This document shows, piece by piece, positions 40,088-48,691 of a stretch of DNA of 64,000 bases (its first letter is position 1; the number at the start of each line of letters is the position of its first letter). The position numbers and the translations under genes are program-made. The DNA is from Streptomyces sp. NBC_00582 (GTDB lineage: Bacteria > Actinomycetota > Actinomycetes > Streptomycetales > Streptomycetaceae), in the NCBI RefSeq assembly GCF_036345155.1, contig NZ_CP107772.1:1674001-1738000 (forward strand), given 5' to 3'. The notes under the pieces are model-generated. The model was not told where the DNA came from. It worked only from the letters and a program-made list of their open reading frames with translations, and did no database searches.

Positions 40088-42616
40088 ATGACCACCACCC
40101 GGCACGCGCTGATCATCGCCAATGACCGGTACGACGACCAGGGTCTCGGACAATTGCGGGCGCCGGCGCAGGACGCCGTCTCCCTCGCGGAAGTCCTGGG
40201 CGATCCGGAGGTCGGCGATTTCGATGTGGAAGTGTTGAGAAACGAGCGGGTGGACGCCATCCGGCGCGGCATCGAGCGGTTCTTTTCCGAGGGCGGCCGC
40301 GAGGACACGCTGATGCTGCACTTCTCCTGTCACGGCCTGAAAAGCGAATCCGGATCCCTCTATTTCGCGGCCCGGGACACTGAGCCCCGGCTGCTCGAGG
40401 CGACGGCCGTCTCGGCCCAGTTCGTCCGCCACTGCATGTTCCGCACCCGGGCCAAGCGGACCGTGCTGTTCCTCGACTGCTGCTACGGCGGCGCCTTCTC
40501 CCGGGGTTCGTCCTCGGTGCGCGCCGCGGGGGACGTCCATGTGCTGGAGTCCTTCGCCGGGGAGAGACTCGGCGGCGGACGGGGCTGGGCCGTGATCACC
40601 GCCTCCAACTCCATGGAGTACGCCTTCGAGGGCACCCAGCTCACCCGGACCGCCGCGCCGCGGCCGTCCGTGTTCACGCACGCGGTGGTGGAGGGCCTGA
40701 CCACCGGGGACGCCGACCTCGACGCGGACGGCGAGGTGTCCCTGGACGAGCTGTACGAGTACGTCTTCGACCATGTCCGGCAGCAGAGCCCGCACCAGAC
40801 GCCGGGCCGCACCGTCGACATGCAGGGCGACATGTACCTCGCGCACAGCCGGCGCCGGCGCATCGTGGCCAAGCCGGTGCCGCCGGCCCTGCGCAAGGCC
40901 ATGGACGCCGCCAACTTCTACACCCGGCTGGGCGCGGTGGCGGAGCTGCACGCGTGGACGGAGAGCACGGACCTCGCCAAGGCGCTGGGTGCCCGCGACG
41001 CGCTGGAGGAGATCGTCCAGAACGACATCCGGGTGGTCTCGGACGAGGCGCGCAAGGCCCTCGCCGACTCCGAGCTGCGGCCCGATCCGGTGCGGCTGGA
41101 CTTCGGCCGCGTGCCGCAGCACTCCGAGACCCCGCACCGACCGGTCCATCTGCTCGGCCCGCCCCTGGCCCGCGCCTGCACCCCGCATCCGAATCCGCCG
41201 GCGGGCGACTGGCTGTCCGCCGAGGAGTCGCCCGAGGGACTGGACATCGGCGTCGACACGTCCAGGGCGGGCCGGTTGAGCGGAGACTTGCTGCTGAAGG
41301 GGATCACCGGCGAGGTGACGCTCCCCGTGGAGGCGGAGATCGTCCCGGCCCCGGCCCCCCTGCCCGAACCGGAGCCGGAGCCGCCGCCCCCGCCGCCTCC
41401 CCCACCGCCGTCGGTGAGGGAACGGGCCCGGGAGGCGACCGTGTCCGCCGGACGCCAGGAGCGGAGCGGCGGACGGAGCGGGATCCATACGGTGCCGGAG
41501 GGGATCGGCGAAGGCGGGGTCCACGGGAGCCCGGGCCACGCCGTGCGAGAGGGAACCGGAGCGGGCACGGGGCGTGCCGTGCCGGCAGGGACGGAGGGCG
41601 GCGCGCCGGAGAGCGGCGGCGCGGTCGGCGCCCCCACGGCACCCCCGGGCGTCGGAGCAGACGGAGACCGCCCCCTGCCCGGCGGGGGCCATGGAGGCGG
41701 GGCCCCGGCCGCGCCGACGGGCGGCGGCGGCAAGGGGCATGCCGTGGCGCCAGGGGCCTACGGGGCCCCTCCCGCCCCGAAGGACACCGGCGGCGCGGGT
41801 CGTGCCGTACCGCAGGGAGTCCACGGTCACGCTCCCACGATCACCGGCGAAGGCGGGGGGCACGCCGTGGCGCCGGGGCCGCACGGGGGCGGAGAGCGTC
41901 CCCCGCCCGGGGATGCCGACGACGGGGAGCGCCGTACCGCGTCGGACGGCACCGGCGGGGCCGGAACCCGGACGGTCCCGGAGCGCGACGGCCCGGGGCG
42001 GGGCCCGCGGGGCCGGAAGTGGGGGCGGCGGCGTGCGGCCGACGCCCGTGCGGGGCAGGGCGAGGGCGGCGAAGCCCCGGCCCGTCGGCACGCGACCGCC
42101 CCGTCGGCCCGAGCCGCGTCGACGCCGGCTCAGGAGTCCACGCCGGTCCAAGGGCCCGCGACGGGACCGCAGCGGGCCGCCGTGTCCGTGGGGGCGCCCC
42201 GTCCCGCGGCCGGAACCGGGGGCCGTACCCGGGTCCAGCCCTCGCAACGGGCGCCGGTGCTCGCCGGGGCGGGGCTGGTCCTGGCCGTCGCCTCGGTCGG
42301 CACGGCGGCGCGGGCCGTCTACAAGGGGAGGTCGGCCGTGCAGGCGCTGCGCGATCTGAAGGGCGACCTCGGGGCCCACATCAGTGACTCGGGGATGCTC
42401 ACGGCGCTGATCGTCTCGCTGGTCACGGCCGCCGTGGCGCTGCTGCTGTGCGCGCTCGCCCGGCGCGACCTGGTGCTGCGCCCCGGCCGTTACCCGCCGT
42501 CCACGGCGAGCACCACCAGGTCGGTGGTGTGGACGGCACGGCTGCTGGCCGTCCCGGCGCTGGTCGTGGGCGTGGTCCTGGCGATCGCCTACCCCGTCGC
42601 CAACAGCATCTGGTGA
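40088..42616 (+). CDS. membrane-anchored caspase-like protease with repetitive linker
   Basis: 842 residues. Residues 1-265 are a peptidase C14 (metacaspase-like) domain. Catalytic His82 is in His-Phe-Ser-Cys-His-Gly, and the Cys in Leu-Phe-Leu-Asp-Cys-Cys-Tyr-Gly-Gly (residues 131-132; Cys132 by alignment to Asp-x-Cys-x-Ser/Gly-Gly). A helical segment (about 280-330, HEAT-like) and a beta-rich domain (about 335-415) follow. Next is a disordered linker of about 300 residues: a run of Pro, then five or more degenerate repeats of the form Gly-His/Arg-Ala-Val-Ala/Pro-x-Gly. Three membrane spans close the protein (about 725-842). The protease domain is cytoplasmic or tethered to the membrane by the linker. 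It follows the EACC1-like gene. Regulated proteolysis or cell death is inferred from known caspase modules and not shown here. Confidence 0.85.
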   Translation: MTTTRHALIIANDRYDDQGLGQLRAPAQDAVSLAEVLGDPEVGDFDVEVLRNERVDAIRRGIERFFSEGGREDTLMLHFSCHGLKSESGSLYFAARDTEPRLLEATAVSAQFVRHCMFRTRAKRTVLFLDCCYGGAFSRGSSSVRAAGDVHVLESFAGERLGGGRGWAVITASNSMEYAFEGTQLTRTAAPRPSVFTHAVVEGLTTGDADLDADGEVSLDELYEYVFDHVRQQSPHQTPGRTVDMQGDMYLAHSRRRRIVAKPVPPALRKAMDAANFYTRLGAVAELHAWTESTDLAKALGARDALEEIVQNDIRVVSDEARKALADSELRPDPVRLDFGRVPQHSETPHRPVHLLGPPLARACTPHPNPPAGDWLSAEESPEGLDIGVDTSRAGRLSGDLLLKGITGEVTLPVEAEIVPAPAPLPEPEPEPPPPPPPPPPSVRERAREATVSAGRQERSGGRSGIHTVPEGIGEGGVHGSPGHAVREGTGAGTGRAVPAGTEGGAPESGGAVGAPTAPPGVGADGDRPLPGGGHGGGAPAAPTGGGGKGHAVAPGAYGAPPAPKDTGGAGRAVPQGVHGHAPTITGEGGGHAVAPGPHGGGERPPPGDADDGERRTASDGTGGAGTRTVPERDGPGRGPRGRKWGRRRAADARAGQGEGGEAPARRHATAPSARAASTPAQESTPVQGPATGPQRAAVSVGAPRPAAGTGGRTRVQPSQRAPVLAGAGLVLAVASVGTAARAVYKGRSAVQALRDLKGDLGAHISDSGMLTALIVSLVTAAVALLLCALARRDLVLRPGRYPPSTASTTRSVVWTARLLAVPALVVGVVLAIAYPVANSIW

Positions 42617-42682
42617 ACCCCGGCCCCGGCCCGACCGAACCCGGCCCGCCCCGCCGCCCGCGAGCCAGCGAGCCACCCGCCG

Positions 42683-43546
42683 TCATTTCAGCAGCCGGGA
42701 GAGCCTCCGGTCGGCGAGCGGCTTGCCGCCGGTCTGGCAGGTGGGGCAGTACTGGAGCGAGGAGTCGCTGAAGGAGACCTCGCGGATGGTGTCGCCGCAC
42801 ACCGGACACGCCTCACCCGTGCGGCCGTGGACGCGCAGCCCGCTCTTCTTCTCCGCCTTCAGCCGCCCGGCCGCCAGCCCCCGCGACCGCTCGACCGCCT
42901 CGGTGAGGGTGGTGCGCAGGGCCTCGTAGAGGGTGTGGACCTCCTGCGGGTTCAGGGAGGCAGCGAGTTTGAAGGGGGACATTCTCGCGGCGTGCAGGAT
43001 CTCGTCGCTGTAGGCGTTGCCGACGCCCGCGAGGAGGCTCTGGTCGCGCAACGCGCCCTTGAGCTGCCGGCGTTCGCCCGCGAGGAGCCCGGCGAGGCGG
43101 GGCTCGTCGAAGTCGGCGGCGAGCGGGTCGGGACCGAGCCGGGCGACTCCGGGGATCTGCCGGGGGTCGGGGACGACGTACACCGCGAGCCGCTTCTGGG
43201 TGCCGGCCTCGGTGAGGTCGAAGCCCTCTCCCGTCTCCAGGGCGACCCGCAGGGCGAGGGGGCCCTTGCCGGGCCGGGGCGGGCCGTCGGGCAGTCGGTC
43301 CTTCCAGTGCAGCCAGCCGGCCCGGGCGAGGTGGGTGACGAGATGGAGGCCGGCGTCGGTCTCCAGGTCGAGGAACTTGCCGTACCGGTGCACCGAGGTG
43401 ACCTCGTGCCCCTCGACGGCCGTGACGGGAGGGTCGTACGTCTTCAGGACGCTGATCGCCACCGGCAGCACGCGCACGATCTCGTGCCCGACGACGTGCT
43501 CGGTCAGGAAGTCCTTCAGCGCTTCGACCTCGGGGAGTTCCGGCAT
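42683..43546 (-). CDS. Fpg/Nei-family DNA glycosylase
   Basis: 287 residues. The N-terminus Pro-Glu-Leu-Pro-Glu-Val-Glu supplies the catalytic Pro2 and Glu3 of formamidopyrimidine glycosylases. His-Arg-Tyr-Gly-Lys-Phe-Leu near 54 is the beta-clamp Lys region, and Ala-Gly-Val-Gly-Asn-Ala-Tyr-Ser-Asp-Glu-Ile-Leu near 175 the helix-two-turn-helix. The C-terminal zinc finger has Cys-x2-Cys...Cys-x2-Cys (Cys-Pro-Val-Cys, Cys-Pro-Thr-Cys), with Gly-Gly-Lys-Pro-Leu-Ala-Asp-Arg-Arg after it. It removes oxidised bases and cuts the strand (AP lyase). Whether 8-oxoguanine or another lesion is preferred cannot be told. A monocistronic gene with 22 bp to the phosphatase gene stop upstream. Confidence 0.93.
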   Translation of the reverse strand: MPELPEVEALKDFLTEHVVGHEIVRVLPVAISVLKTYDPPVTAVEGHEVTSVHRYGKFLDLETDAGLHLVTHLARAGWLHWKDRLPDGPPRPGKGPLALRVALETGEGFDLTEAGTQKRLAVYVVPDPRQIPGVARLGPDPLAADFDEPRLAGLLAGERRQLKGALRDQSLLAGVGNAYSDEILHAARMSPFKLAASLNPQEVHTLYEALRTTLTEAVERSRGLAAGRLKAEKKSGLRVHGRTGEACPVCGDTIREVSFSDSSLQYCPTCQTGGKPLADRRLSRLLK

Positions 43547-43568
43547 ACGTCCAGAGTGCCACGCGGGG

Positions 43569-45674
43569 TCACCGGGACTCGCGTACGACGAACTCGCACC
43601 ACACGCACTTGCCGCCGCCGCGCGCCTCCACGCCCCACACGTCGGCGAGCAGGTCCACCAGGAGCAGGCCGCGGCCGGAGACCCCGGACTCGCCGGCCTC
43701 GCGGCGGCGGGGCAGGGCGCTGGAGGAGTCCTCGACCTCGACGCGCAGCCGTCGGTCGCCGCCGGTGAGGACCCGCAGGGTGACGATGGCGGCGCCCTCG
43801 GTGTGCATCAGGGCATTGGTGATCAGTTCGTCGGCGACGAGTTCGATCTCGTCGGCGCGGTCGCGGGCGCCCCAGGCGCGGACCGCGGCCCGGATCATGT
43901 GCCGGGCGGCGGTGAGGGCCTCCGGGTCGCCGGGGGCGACATGCTGCTGGAGCCGTCCGCCGGTCTGCGGGGTGTCGAGGCCCCGCCGGCGCAGCAGGAG
44001 CAGGGCCACGTCGTCGTCCCCGCCGCGCTCCTCGGCGACGTCGATCAACTGGTCGGCGAGTCTGCGTACGTCGTCGGGGCCGGCGGCGATGAGGGCGGCG
44101 AGGCCGCGCATGCCGTCGTCGAGGTCGGCGCCGGGCTGTTCGACCAGTCCGTCGGTGGCGAGCAGCAGGGTGTGACCGGGGTCGAGCTCGATGGTGCCGA
44201 CCGGGTATTCGAGGCTGCCGAACTCGGCGGACAGCCCGAGTGGCAGGCCGCCGGGGACGTGGACGCGCCGGCAGCTTCCGTCGGCGGCGCGCAGCAGGGG
44301 GTCGATGTGTCCGGCGCGGACCAGTTGGACGACGCCGGTGGAGAGGTCGGCCTCCGCGTACAGGCAGGTGGCGAAGCGGTCGGTGTCGAGTTCGTGGAGG
44401 AAGACGGAGGCGCGGGCCATGACGGTGGCCGGGGTGTGGCCCTCGGCGGCGTAGGCCTTGAGGACGATCCGCAGCTGGCCCATGACGGCGGCGGCGTGCG
44501 TGTCGTGGCCCTGGACGTCGCCGATGACGGCGCCGACCCGGCCTCCCCCGGAGGGGGTACCCCCAGGCAGCGGGATCAGGTCGTACCAGTCGCCGCCGAT
44601 GTCGCGGCCGAGGGTGCCGCCGATGGTGGCGGCGCGGTAGCGGACGGCGACGTCGGCACCGGGCACGCTGGGGATGGTGCGGGGCAGCATGGCCTGCTGG
44701 AGGCCCTGGGCGATGTCCTTCTCCTGCTCGTAGAACATCGCGCGCTGAAGGCTCTGGGCGATGCTGCTGCCCAGGGCGACGAGGATGTTGCGCTCCTCCG
44801 GGGTGAACCCCTCGCGGTTGCTGTAGAGCAGGCCCATGGCGCCGATGGGGCGGGCCTGGACGATCAGCGGGAGGTAGGCCGCCGAGGTGATCCTGAGGTC
44901 GGTGATGTGCGGCCACAGCACGGGGTAGCCGGCCGCGAACTCGTCCGCCGACTCGATGAAGCGGGGGGTGAGGGTGCGGACGACCTCGCTCATCGGGTAC
45001 GGCTCGTCGATCCGGGTGACCAGGGTGCCGGGGACGAAGCTGCCCTCGGGGCCCTCGGCGACCAGCCGGATCCGGCCGGCCTCGACCAGACCCATGACGA
45101 GGCTGGTGGCGCCGAGGTGGGTGAGGCCCTGGGTGTCCTTGAGGACGTCGATGACGTCCTGCACGGTCCGGGCGTGCGCGAGGGCGGCGGTGGTGAGCTG
45201 GACGACGTTGGTCTGCTCGCGGCGGGCGTCGTCGAGTGCGGTCGCCTCGTCGCGGGCGGCGAGGTCGCTCAGCTCGTCGGTGGCGTCGCGGACGATCCCG
45301 ACGATCCGGCGCGGACGGCCGGTGCGGTCACGGCGGATGTAGCCCTGGGTGTGGGTCCAGCGCAGGGTGCCGTCGCGCAACCGCATACGGAAGTAGGCGC
45401 CGTAGTTCTCGCTGCCGTCCTTGATGGCCTGGGAGACCAGCTCGTCCAGCCGGATGCCCTCGTTCGCCGGCACCCGGATCGCGAGGGAGGCGGGGTCGCC
45501 GTCGTATTCGTCGGGCCGCAGGTCGAAGATCTCGTGGGCCCGGGCGTCCATGTGGAACAGCCCCGAGTCCAGGTCCCAGTCGAAGCTGCCCATGCGGTTG
45601 AGCGCCAGGATCGGATCCGGGTGGGCAGGCCAGTCGTCCAGGGGTGACAGGGCGCTCGCTCCCCGATCAACCAT
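43569..45674 (-). CDS. PAS-GAF-SpoIIE phosphatase with HATPase domain
   Basis: 701 residues. PAS domain (about 22-135, Phe-Asp-Trp-Asp-Leu-Asp-Ser-Gly), GAF domain (about 160-320), PP2C-type SpoIIE phosphatase (about 340-560) with Gly-Gly-Asp-Trp-Tyr-Asp, Ile-Gly-Asp-Val-Gln-Gly-His-Asp, Thr-Asp-Gly-Leu-Val-Glu and Asp-Asp-Asp-Val-Ala-Leu metal sites, and a C-terminal GHKL ATPase (about 580-695) with Glu-Leu-Val-Ala-Asp-Glu-Leu-Ile-Thr-Asn-Ala and Gly-Arg-Gly-Leu. This is the typical streptomycete phosphatase/anti-sigma kinase combination that could both dephosphorylate an anti-anti-sigma factor and phosphorylate it. PAS and GAF sense a redox state or small ligand. AAGGTGG precedes the ATG at 45674. 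The partner antagonist gene is not in the window. Confidence 0.9.
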   Translation of the reverse strand: MVDRGASALSPLDDWPAHPDPILALNRMGSFDWDLDSGLFHMDARAHEIFDLRPDEYDGDPASLAIRVPANEGIRLDELVSQAIKDGSENYGAYFRMRLRDGTLRWTHTQGYIRRDRTGRPRRIVGIVRDATDELSDLAARDEATALDDARREQTNVVQLTTAALAHARTVQDVIDVLKDTQGLTHLGATSLVMGLVEAGRIRLVAEGPEGSFVPGTLVTRIDEPYPMSEVVRTLTPRFIESADEFAAGYPVLWPHITDLRITSAAYLPLIVQARPIGAMGLLYSNREGFTPEERNILVALGSSIAQSLQRAMFYEQEKDIAQGLQQAMLPRTIPSVPGADVAVRYRAATIGGTLGRDIGGDWYDLIPLPGGTPSGGGRVGAVIGDVQGHDTHAAAVMGQLRIVLKAYAAEGHTPATVMARASVFLHELDTDRFATCLYAEADLSTGVVQLVRAGHIDPLLRAADGSCRRVHVPGGLPLGLSAEFGSLEYPVGTIELDPGHTLLLATDGLVEQPGADLDDGMRGLAALIAAGPDDVRRLADQLIDVAEERGGDDDVALLLLRRRGLDTPQTGGRLQQHVAPGDPEALTAARHMIRAAVRAWGARDRADEIELVADELITNALMHTEGAAIVTLRVLTGGDRRLRVEVEDSSSALPRRREAGESGVSGRGLLLVDLLADVWGVEARGGGKCVWCEFVVRESR

Positions 45675-45734
45675 GGGGCCACCTTGCCAGGATTCGTCCG
45701 ATTCTTCGACCCGGGAGGGTCCGGCCGTGCCCGG

Positions 45735-45998
45735 TCAGTTCAGGGCGACGCCGTCGACCAGCTCGGTGGTGTCGGACTCGTCGGGCCCGTCCGGGACGAG
45801 GCCGCCGCCGTCGGGCCGGTCGGGGATCTCGGGGACGGACTCGGGCCCGATCTCCTCGGAGAGGCCCTGGTCCTCGGTCGCCGGGAGGACGACCCCGGTC
45901 TCCGCCGGGGTGCGGCTCTCCTCGGCGCCACTGCGGCCTGCGACGAGAAGCACCGCCGACAGGGCGCAGGCGGTGAGGGCCGCAACGGGTACTCGCAC
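45735..45998 (-). CDS. small secreted acidic protein
   Basis: 87 residues from a GTG at 45998 with GGGAGG five bases upstream. A signal peptide (about 1-24) is followed by a very acidic Pro/Glu/Asp-rich mature part without Cys. Not recognised. It may be cotranscribed with the downstream phosphatase gene (60-bp gap). It is divergent from the lipase maturation factor gene. Confidence 0.5.
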   Translation of the reverse strand: MRVPVAALTACALSAVLLVAGRSGAEESRTPAETGVVLPATEDQGLSEEIGPESVPEIPDRPDGGGLVPDGPDESDTTELVDGVALN

Positions 45999-46127
45999 CT
46001 CTGCCTCCCGAAGGATCTGGGCTGTTCGATCACCATTGTCTGCTTCACTCTCCCGGGTCACGCAAACGGAAGACGGGGAACACGCACCGTCACGATGGCC
46101 GGAACGAACGCGAAGGAGCGCACGACC

Positions 46128-47549
46128 GTGGACTGGTTCACCGCCCCCGACTACTGGCTCGGCCGCCTGGTGTTCCAGCGGGCGCTGGCCGGTGTGTACC
46201 TGGTCGCGTTCCTGACGGCGGCCCTGCAGTTCCGTGCGCTGCTGGGCGAGCGCGGGATGCTGCCGGTCCCGCGTTACGTCGAGCGGGTGCCGTTCCGGGC
46301 CGCGCCCAGCCTGTTCCAGTGGCGTTACTCCGACCGGCTGTTCGCGGGCTGCGCCTGGGCGGGGTGCGCGGTGTCGGCCGCGCTGCTGGCGGGCCTGGAC
46401 GGGCTGGTCCCGCTGGGGGTGGCGATGCTGCTGTGGCTGGTGCCCTGGGCGCTGTACCTGTCGATCGTGAACGTCGGCCAGACCTGGTACTCGTTCGGCT
46501 GGGAGTCGCTTCTGCTGGAGACCGGCTTCCTCGCGGTGTTCCTCGGCAACGACGAGGTGGACCCGCCCGTCGTGGTGCTCTTCCTGGTGCGCTGGCTGCT
46601 GTTCCGGGTGGAGTTCGGGGCGGGGCTGATCAAGATGCGGGGCGACGCCTGCTGGCGGAAGCTGACCTGCCTGTACCACCACCACGAGACCCAGCCCATG
46701 CCCGGCCCGCTGAGCTGGTTCTTCCACCGGCTGCCGGGGCCCCTGCACAAGGCGGAGGCCGCCGCCAACCACCTCACCCAACTCGTCGTGCCGTTCCTGC
46801 TGTTCGCTCCGCGGCCGGTGGCCACGGCGGCCGCCTCGCTGATGATCCTCACCCAGCTGTGGCTGATCCTGTCGGGCAACTTCTCCTGGCTGAACTGGAT
46901 CACGGTGGTGCTGGCGGTGCCCGCGCTGGCCCTGCCCTCGGACCACCGGCCGCTCGCCGGTCCACCGCTCTGGTACGAGGTGGTGGTCCTCGCCGTGGCG
47001 GCGCTGCTCGTGTTCCTGAGCCATCGCCCGGTGGTCAACATGCTCTCCCGGCGCCAGGTGATGAACCGCTCCTTCGACCCGCTGCACCTGGTCAACACCT
47101 ACGGCGCGTTCGGCAGCGTGAGCCGGATCCGCTACGAGGTGGTGGTCGAGGGCACCCGGGACGACGTACCGCGGGAGGACTCCGACTGGCGGGAGTACGA
47201 GTTCAGGGGCAAGCCGGGCGATCCCCGGCGCTGGCCGCGCCAGTTCGCGCCCTACCATCTGCGCCTGGACTGGCTGATGTGGTTCGCGGCGCTCTCCCCG
47301 GCGTACGCCGGCCCGTGGTTCGGCGCGCTGGTGGAACGGCTGCTGGAGGAGGACCACGACACGCTGAGGCTGCTGCGCCGCTCCCCCTTCGCGCCCGGTG
47401 CGCCGCCCCGGTACGTGCGCGCCCGTCTGTTCCGCTACCGGTACACCACCTGGCGGGAGCTGCGGGAGACGGGCGCGTGCTGGGAGCGGACGTATGTGCG
47501 GGAGTATCTGCCGCCCACCCGGCTGACGGCGGCGGCTCAGAGGCCGTAG
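46128..47549 (+). CDS. lipase maturation factor family membrane protein
   Basis: 473 residues with about eight membrane spans in the first 320 residues, then a soluble C-terminal domain. The family blocks are visible: Trp-Phe-Thr-Ala-Pro-x-Tyr-Trp-Leu at the N-terminus, Trp-Arg-Tyr-Ser, Asn-Val-Gly-Gln-Thr-Trp-Tyr-Ser-Phe-Gly-Trp-Glu, Leu-Arg-Trp-like Val-Arg-Trp-Leu-Leu-Phe-Arg-x-Glu-Phe-Gly-Ala-Gly-Leu-Ile-Lys, His-His-His-Glu-Thr-Gln-Pro-Met-Pro, Asn-Thr-Tyr-Gly-Ala-Phe-Gly and Arg-Leu-Asp-Trp-Leu-Met-Trp-Phe-Ala-Ala. Vertebrate LMF1 assists lipase folding in the ER; the bacterial role is unknown. GTG 46128 has AAGGAG nine bases before and fits the family start; ATG 46095 is an alternative. 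The gene overlaps the convergent amidohydrolase by 13 bp. Confidence 0.88.
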   Translation: MDWFTAPDYWLGRLVFQRALAGVYLVAFLTAALQFRALLGERGMLPVPRYVERVPFRAAPSLFQWRYSDRLFAGCAWAGCAVSAALLAGLDGLVPLGVAMLLWLVPWALYLSIVNVGQTWYSFGWESLLLETGFLAVFLGNDEVDPPVVVLFLVRWLLFRVEFGAGLIKMRGDACWRKLTCLYHHHETQPMPGPLSWFFHRLPGPLHKAEAAANHLTQLVVPFLLFAPRPVATAAASLMILTQLWLILSGNFSWLNWITVVLAVPALALPSDHRPLAGPPLWYEVVVLAVAALLVFLSHRPVVNMLSRRQVMNRSFDPLHLVNTYGAFGSVSRIRYEVVVEGTRDDVPREDSDWREYEFRGKPGDPRRWPRQFAPYHLRLDWLMWFAALSPAYAGPWFGALVERLLEEDHDTLRLLRRSPFAPGAPPRYVRARLFRYRYTTWRELRETGACWERTYVREYLPPTRLTAAAQRP

Positions 47550-48361
47550 ACGCGGACGGCGGTGGTCTCGAAGATCCGTGTGCGTTCCGTGGGGCTCACC
47601 AGGGCGGCCGTCACCTCGGCCACATCGCCGTAGGGGGCGGCGAGGGTGCACACCGGCCAGTCGGAGCCGAACATCAGCCGGTCCGGACCGAAGGCGTCGA
47701 GGACGGTGTCGGCGTACGGGCGCAGGTCGTCCACGGTCCAGTGGTCGAGGTCGGCCTCGGTGAGCAGGCCGGAGAGCTTGCAGACGGTGTTGGGCAGGGC
47801 CGCGAGGGCGCGGACGTCGGACGCCCAGGGCTCGAGCGCGCCGGAGGCGACGGGGGGTTTGCCCAGGTGGTCGAGGACGAAGGTGAGCTCCGGAAGGGCG
47901 GCCGCGGCGCCGGTGCAGGCGGGCAGCTGGTGCGGGAGGACCACCAGGTCGTAGACCAGGCCCGCCCCGGCCACGGCGGCCAGGCCCCGCCGGACGTCCG
48001 GGCGCAGCAGCCAGCCGGGGTCGGGCTCGCCCTGCACCTGGTGGCGGACGCCCTTGAGGTAGCGGCCGCCGGGGAGTGCGCGCAGCCGGGCGAGTTCGTC
48101 GGTGACGTCCGGGCGGGTGAGGTCGGTCCAGCCGACGACGCCCGCGATCAGCTCGTGCGCGGCGGCGAGGGCGAGGAACTCCGGGGTCTCCTCGGCCACG
48201 GTGACGGTCTGGACGAGCACCGTGCGGTCGACGCCGGCCGCCCGCGCCCGGGGTGCCAGGTCCTCGATCGTGAAGTCGCGGCGGAGCGGGCTGCCCGCCT
48301 CGATCCAGTCCTGGTCGCGTACGGAGAGGTCCCAGACGTGGTGGTGGGCGTCGACGGTCAC
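47537..48361 (-). CDS. amidohydrolase, probable L-fuconolactonase
   Basis: 274 residues, amidohydrolase-2 family. Asp-Ala-His-His-His-Val-Trp-Asp at residues 4-11 gives the first metal ligands; Thr-Val-Leu-Val-Gln-Thr, Lys-Gly-Val-Arg-His, Asp-His-Leu-Gly-Lys-Pro and Met-Phe-Gly-Ser-Asp-Trp-Pro-Val follow, all typical of sugar lactonases of the fuconolactonase type. It would open L-fucono-1,5-lactone (or L-rhamnonolactone) to the acid. The GTG at 48361 overlaps the mutarotase stop (GTGA). It is the last gene of the five-gene catabolic operon and overlaps the stop of the convergent membrane protein gene by 13 bp. Confidence 0.85.
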   Translation of the reverse strand: MTVDAHHHVWDLSVRDQDWIEAGSPLRRDFTIEDLAPRARAAGVDRTVLVQTVTVAEETPEFLALAAAHELIAGVVGWTDLTRPDVTDELARLRALPGGRYLKGVRHQVQGEPDPGWLLRPDVRRGLAAVAGAGLVYDLVVLPHQLPACTGAAAALPELTFVLDHLGKPPVASGALEPWASDVRALAALPNTVCKLSGLLTEADLDHWTVDDLRPYADTVLDAFGPDRLMFGSDWPVCTLAAPYGDVAEVTAALVSPTERTRIFETTAVRVYGL

Positions 48362-48672
48362 GGCAGCTCCCACACGACGGGCAGGCCGGCGCCGGCGCCC
48401 TGGTCGGAGTAGTCGTGCACCACGTCGAGGAGTTCGGCCATCCGGGCCTGCCAGGCCACGTTGACCGGCAGCTTCTCCAGCTCGGCGAGGAGACGGGCGT
48501 AGTCCTCGCACTCCAGGACGTGGAAGAGGTCGGTGCCGCTGCGCCATATGGTCCAGGAGGAGGCTCCGGCGGCCCGGATGGCGTCCGTCAGCTCCTTCGG
48601 CACCTCGCGGTGCGCGGTCTCGTAGGCGTCGATCCGGTCGGCACGGACCCGGGTGTGCAGGGCGACCCTCAT
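48358..48672 (-). CDS. L-rhamnose/L-fucose mutarotase (RhaM family)
   Basis: 104 residues, the usual RhaM length, ferredoxin-like fold. Arg-Val-Ala-Leu-His-Thr-Arg-Val at the start, Tyr-x3-His-Arg-Glu-Val-Pro near 18, Trp-Thr-Ile-Trp-Arg-Ser-Gly near 41, Leu-Phe-His-Val-Leu-Glu-Cys-Glu-Asp-Tyr near 50 and a C-terminal Trp-Glu-Leu match. The enzyme interconverts alpha and beta anomers of the 6-deoxy sugar, supplying the form used by the dehydrogenase. It lies between the aldo/keto reductase and lactonase genes, overlapping the latter by four bases and 19 bp from the former. Confidence 0.88.
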   Translation of the reverse strand: MRVALHTRVRADRIDAYETAHREVPKELTDAIRAAGASSWTIWRSGTDLFHVLECEDYARLLAELEKLPVNVAWQARMAELLDVVHDYSDQGAGAGLPVVWELP

Positions 48673-48691
48673 GGCAGCTCCCTCATGTCTT

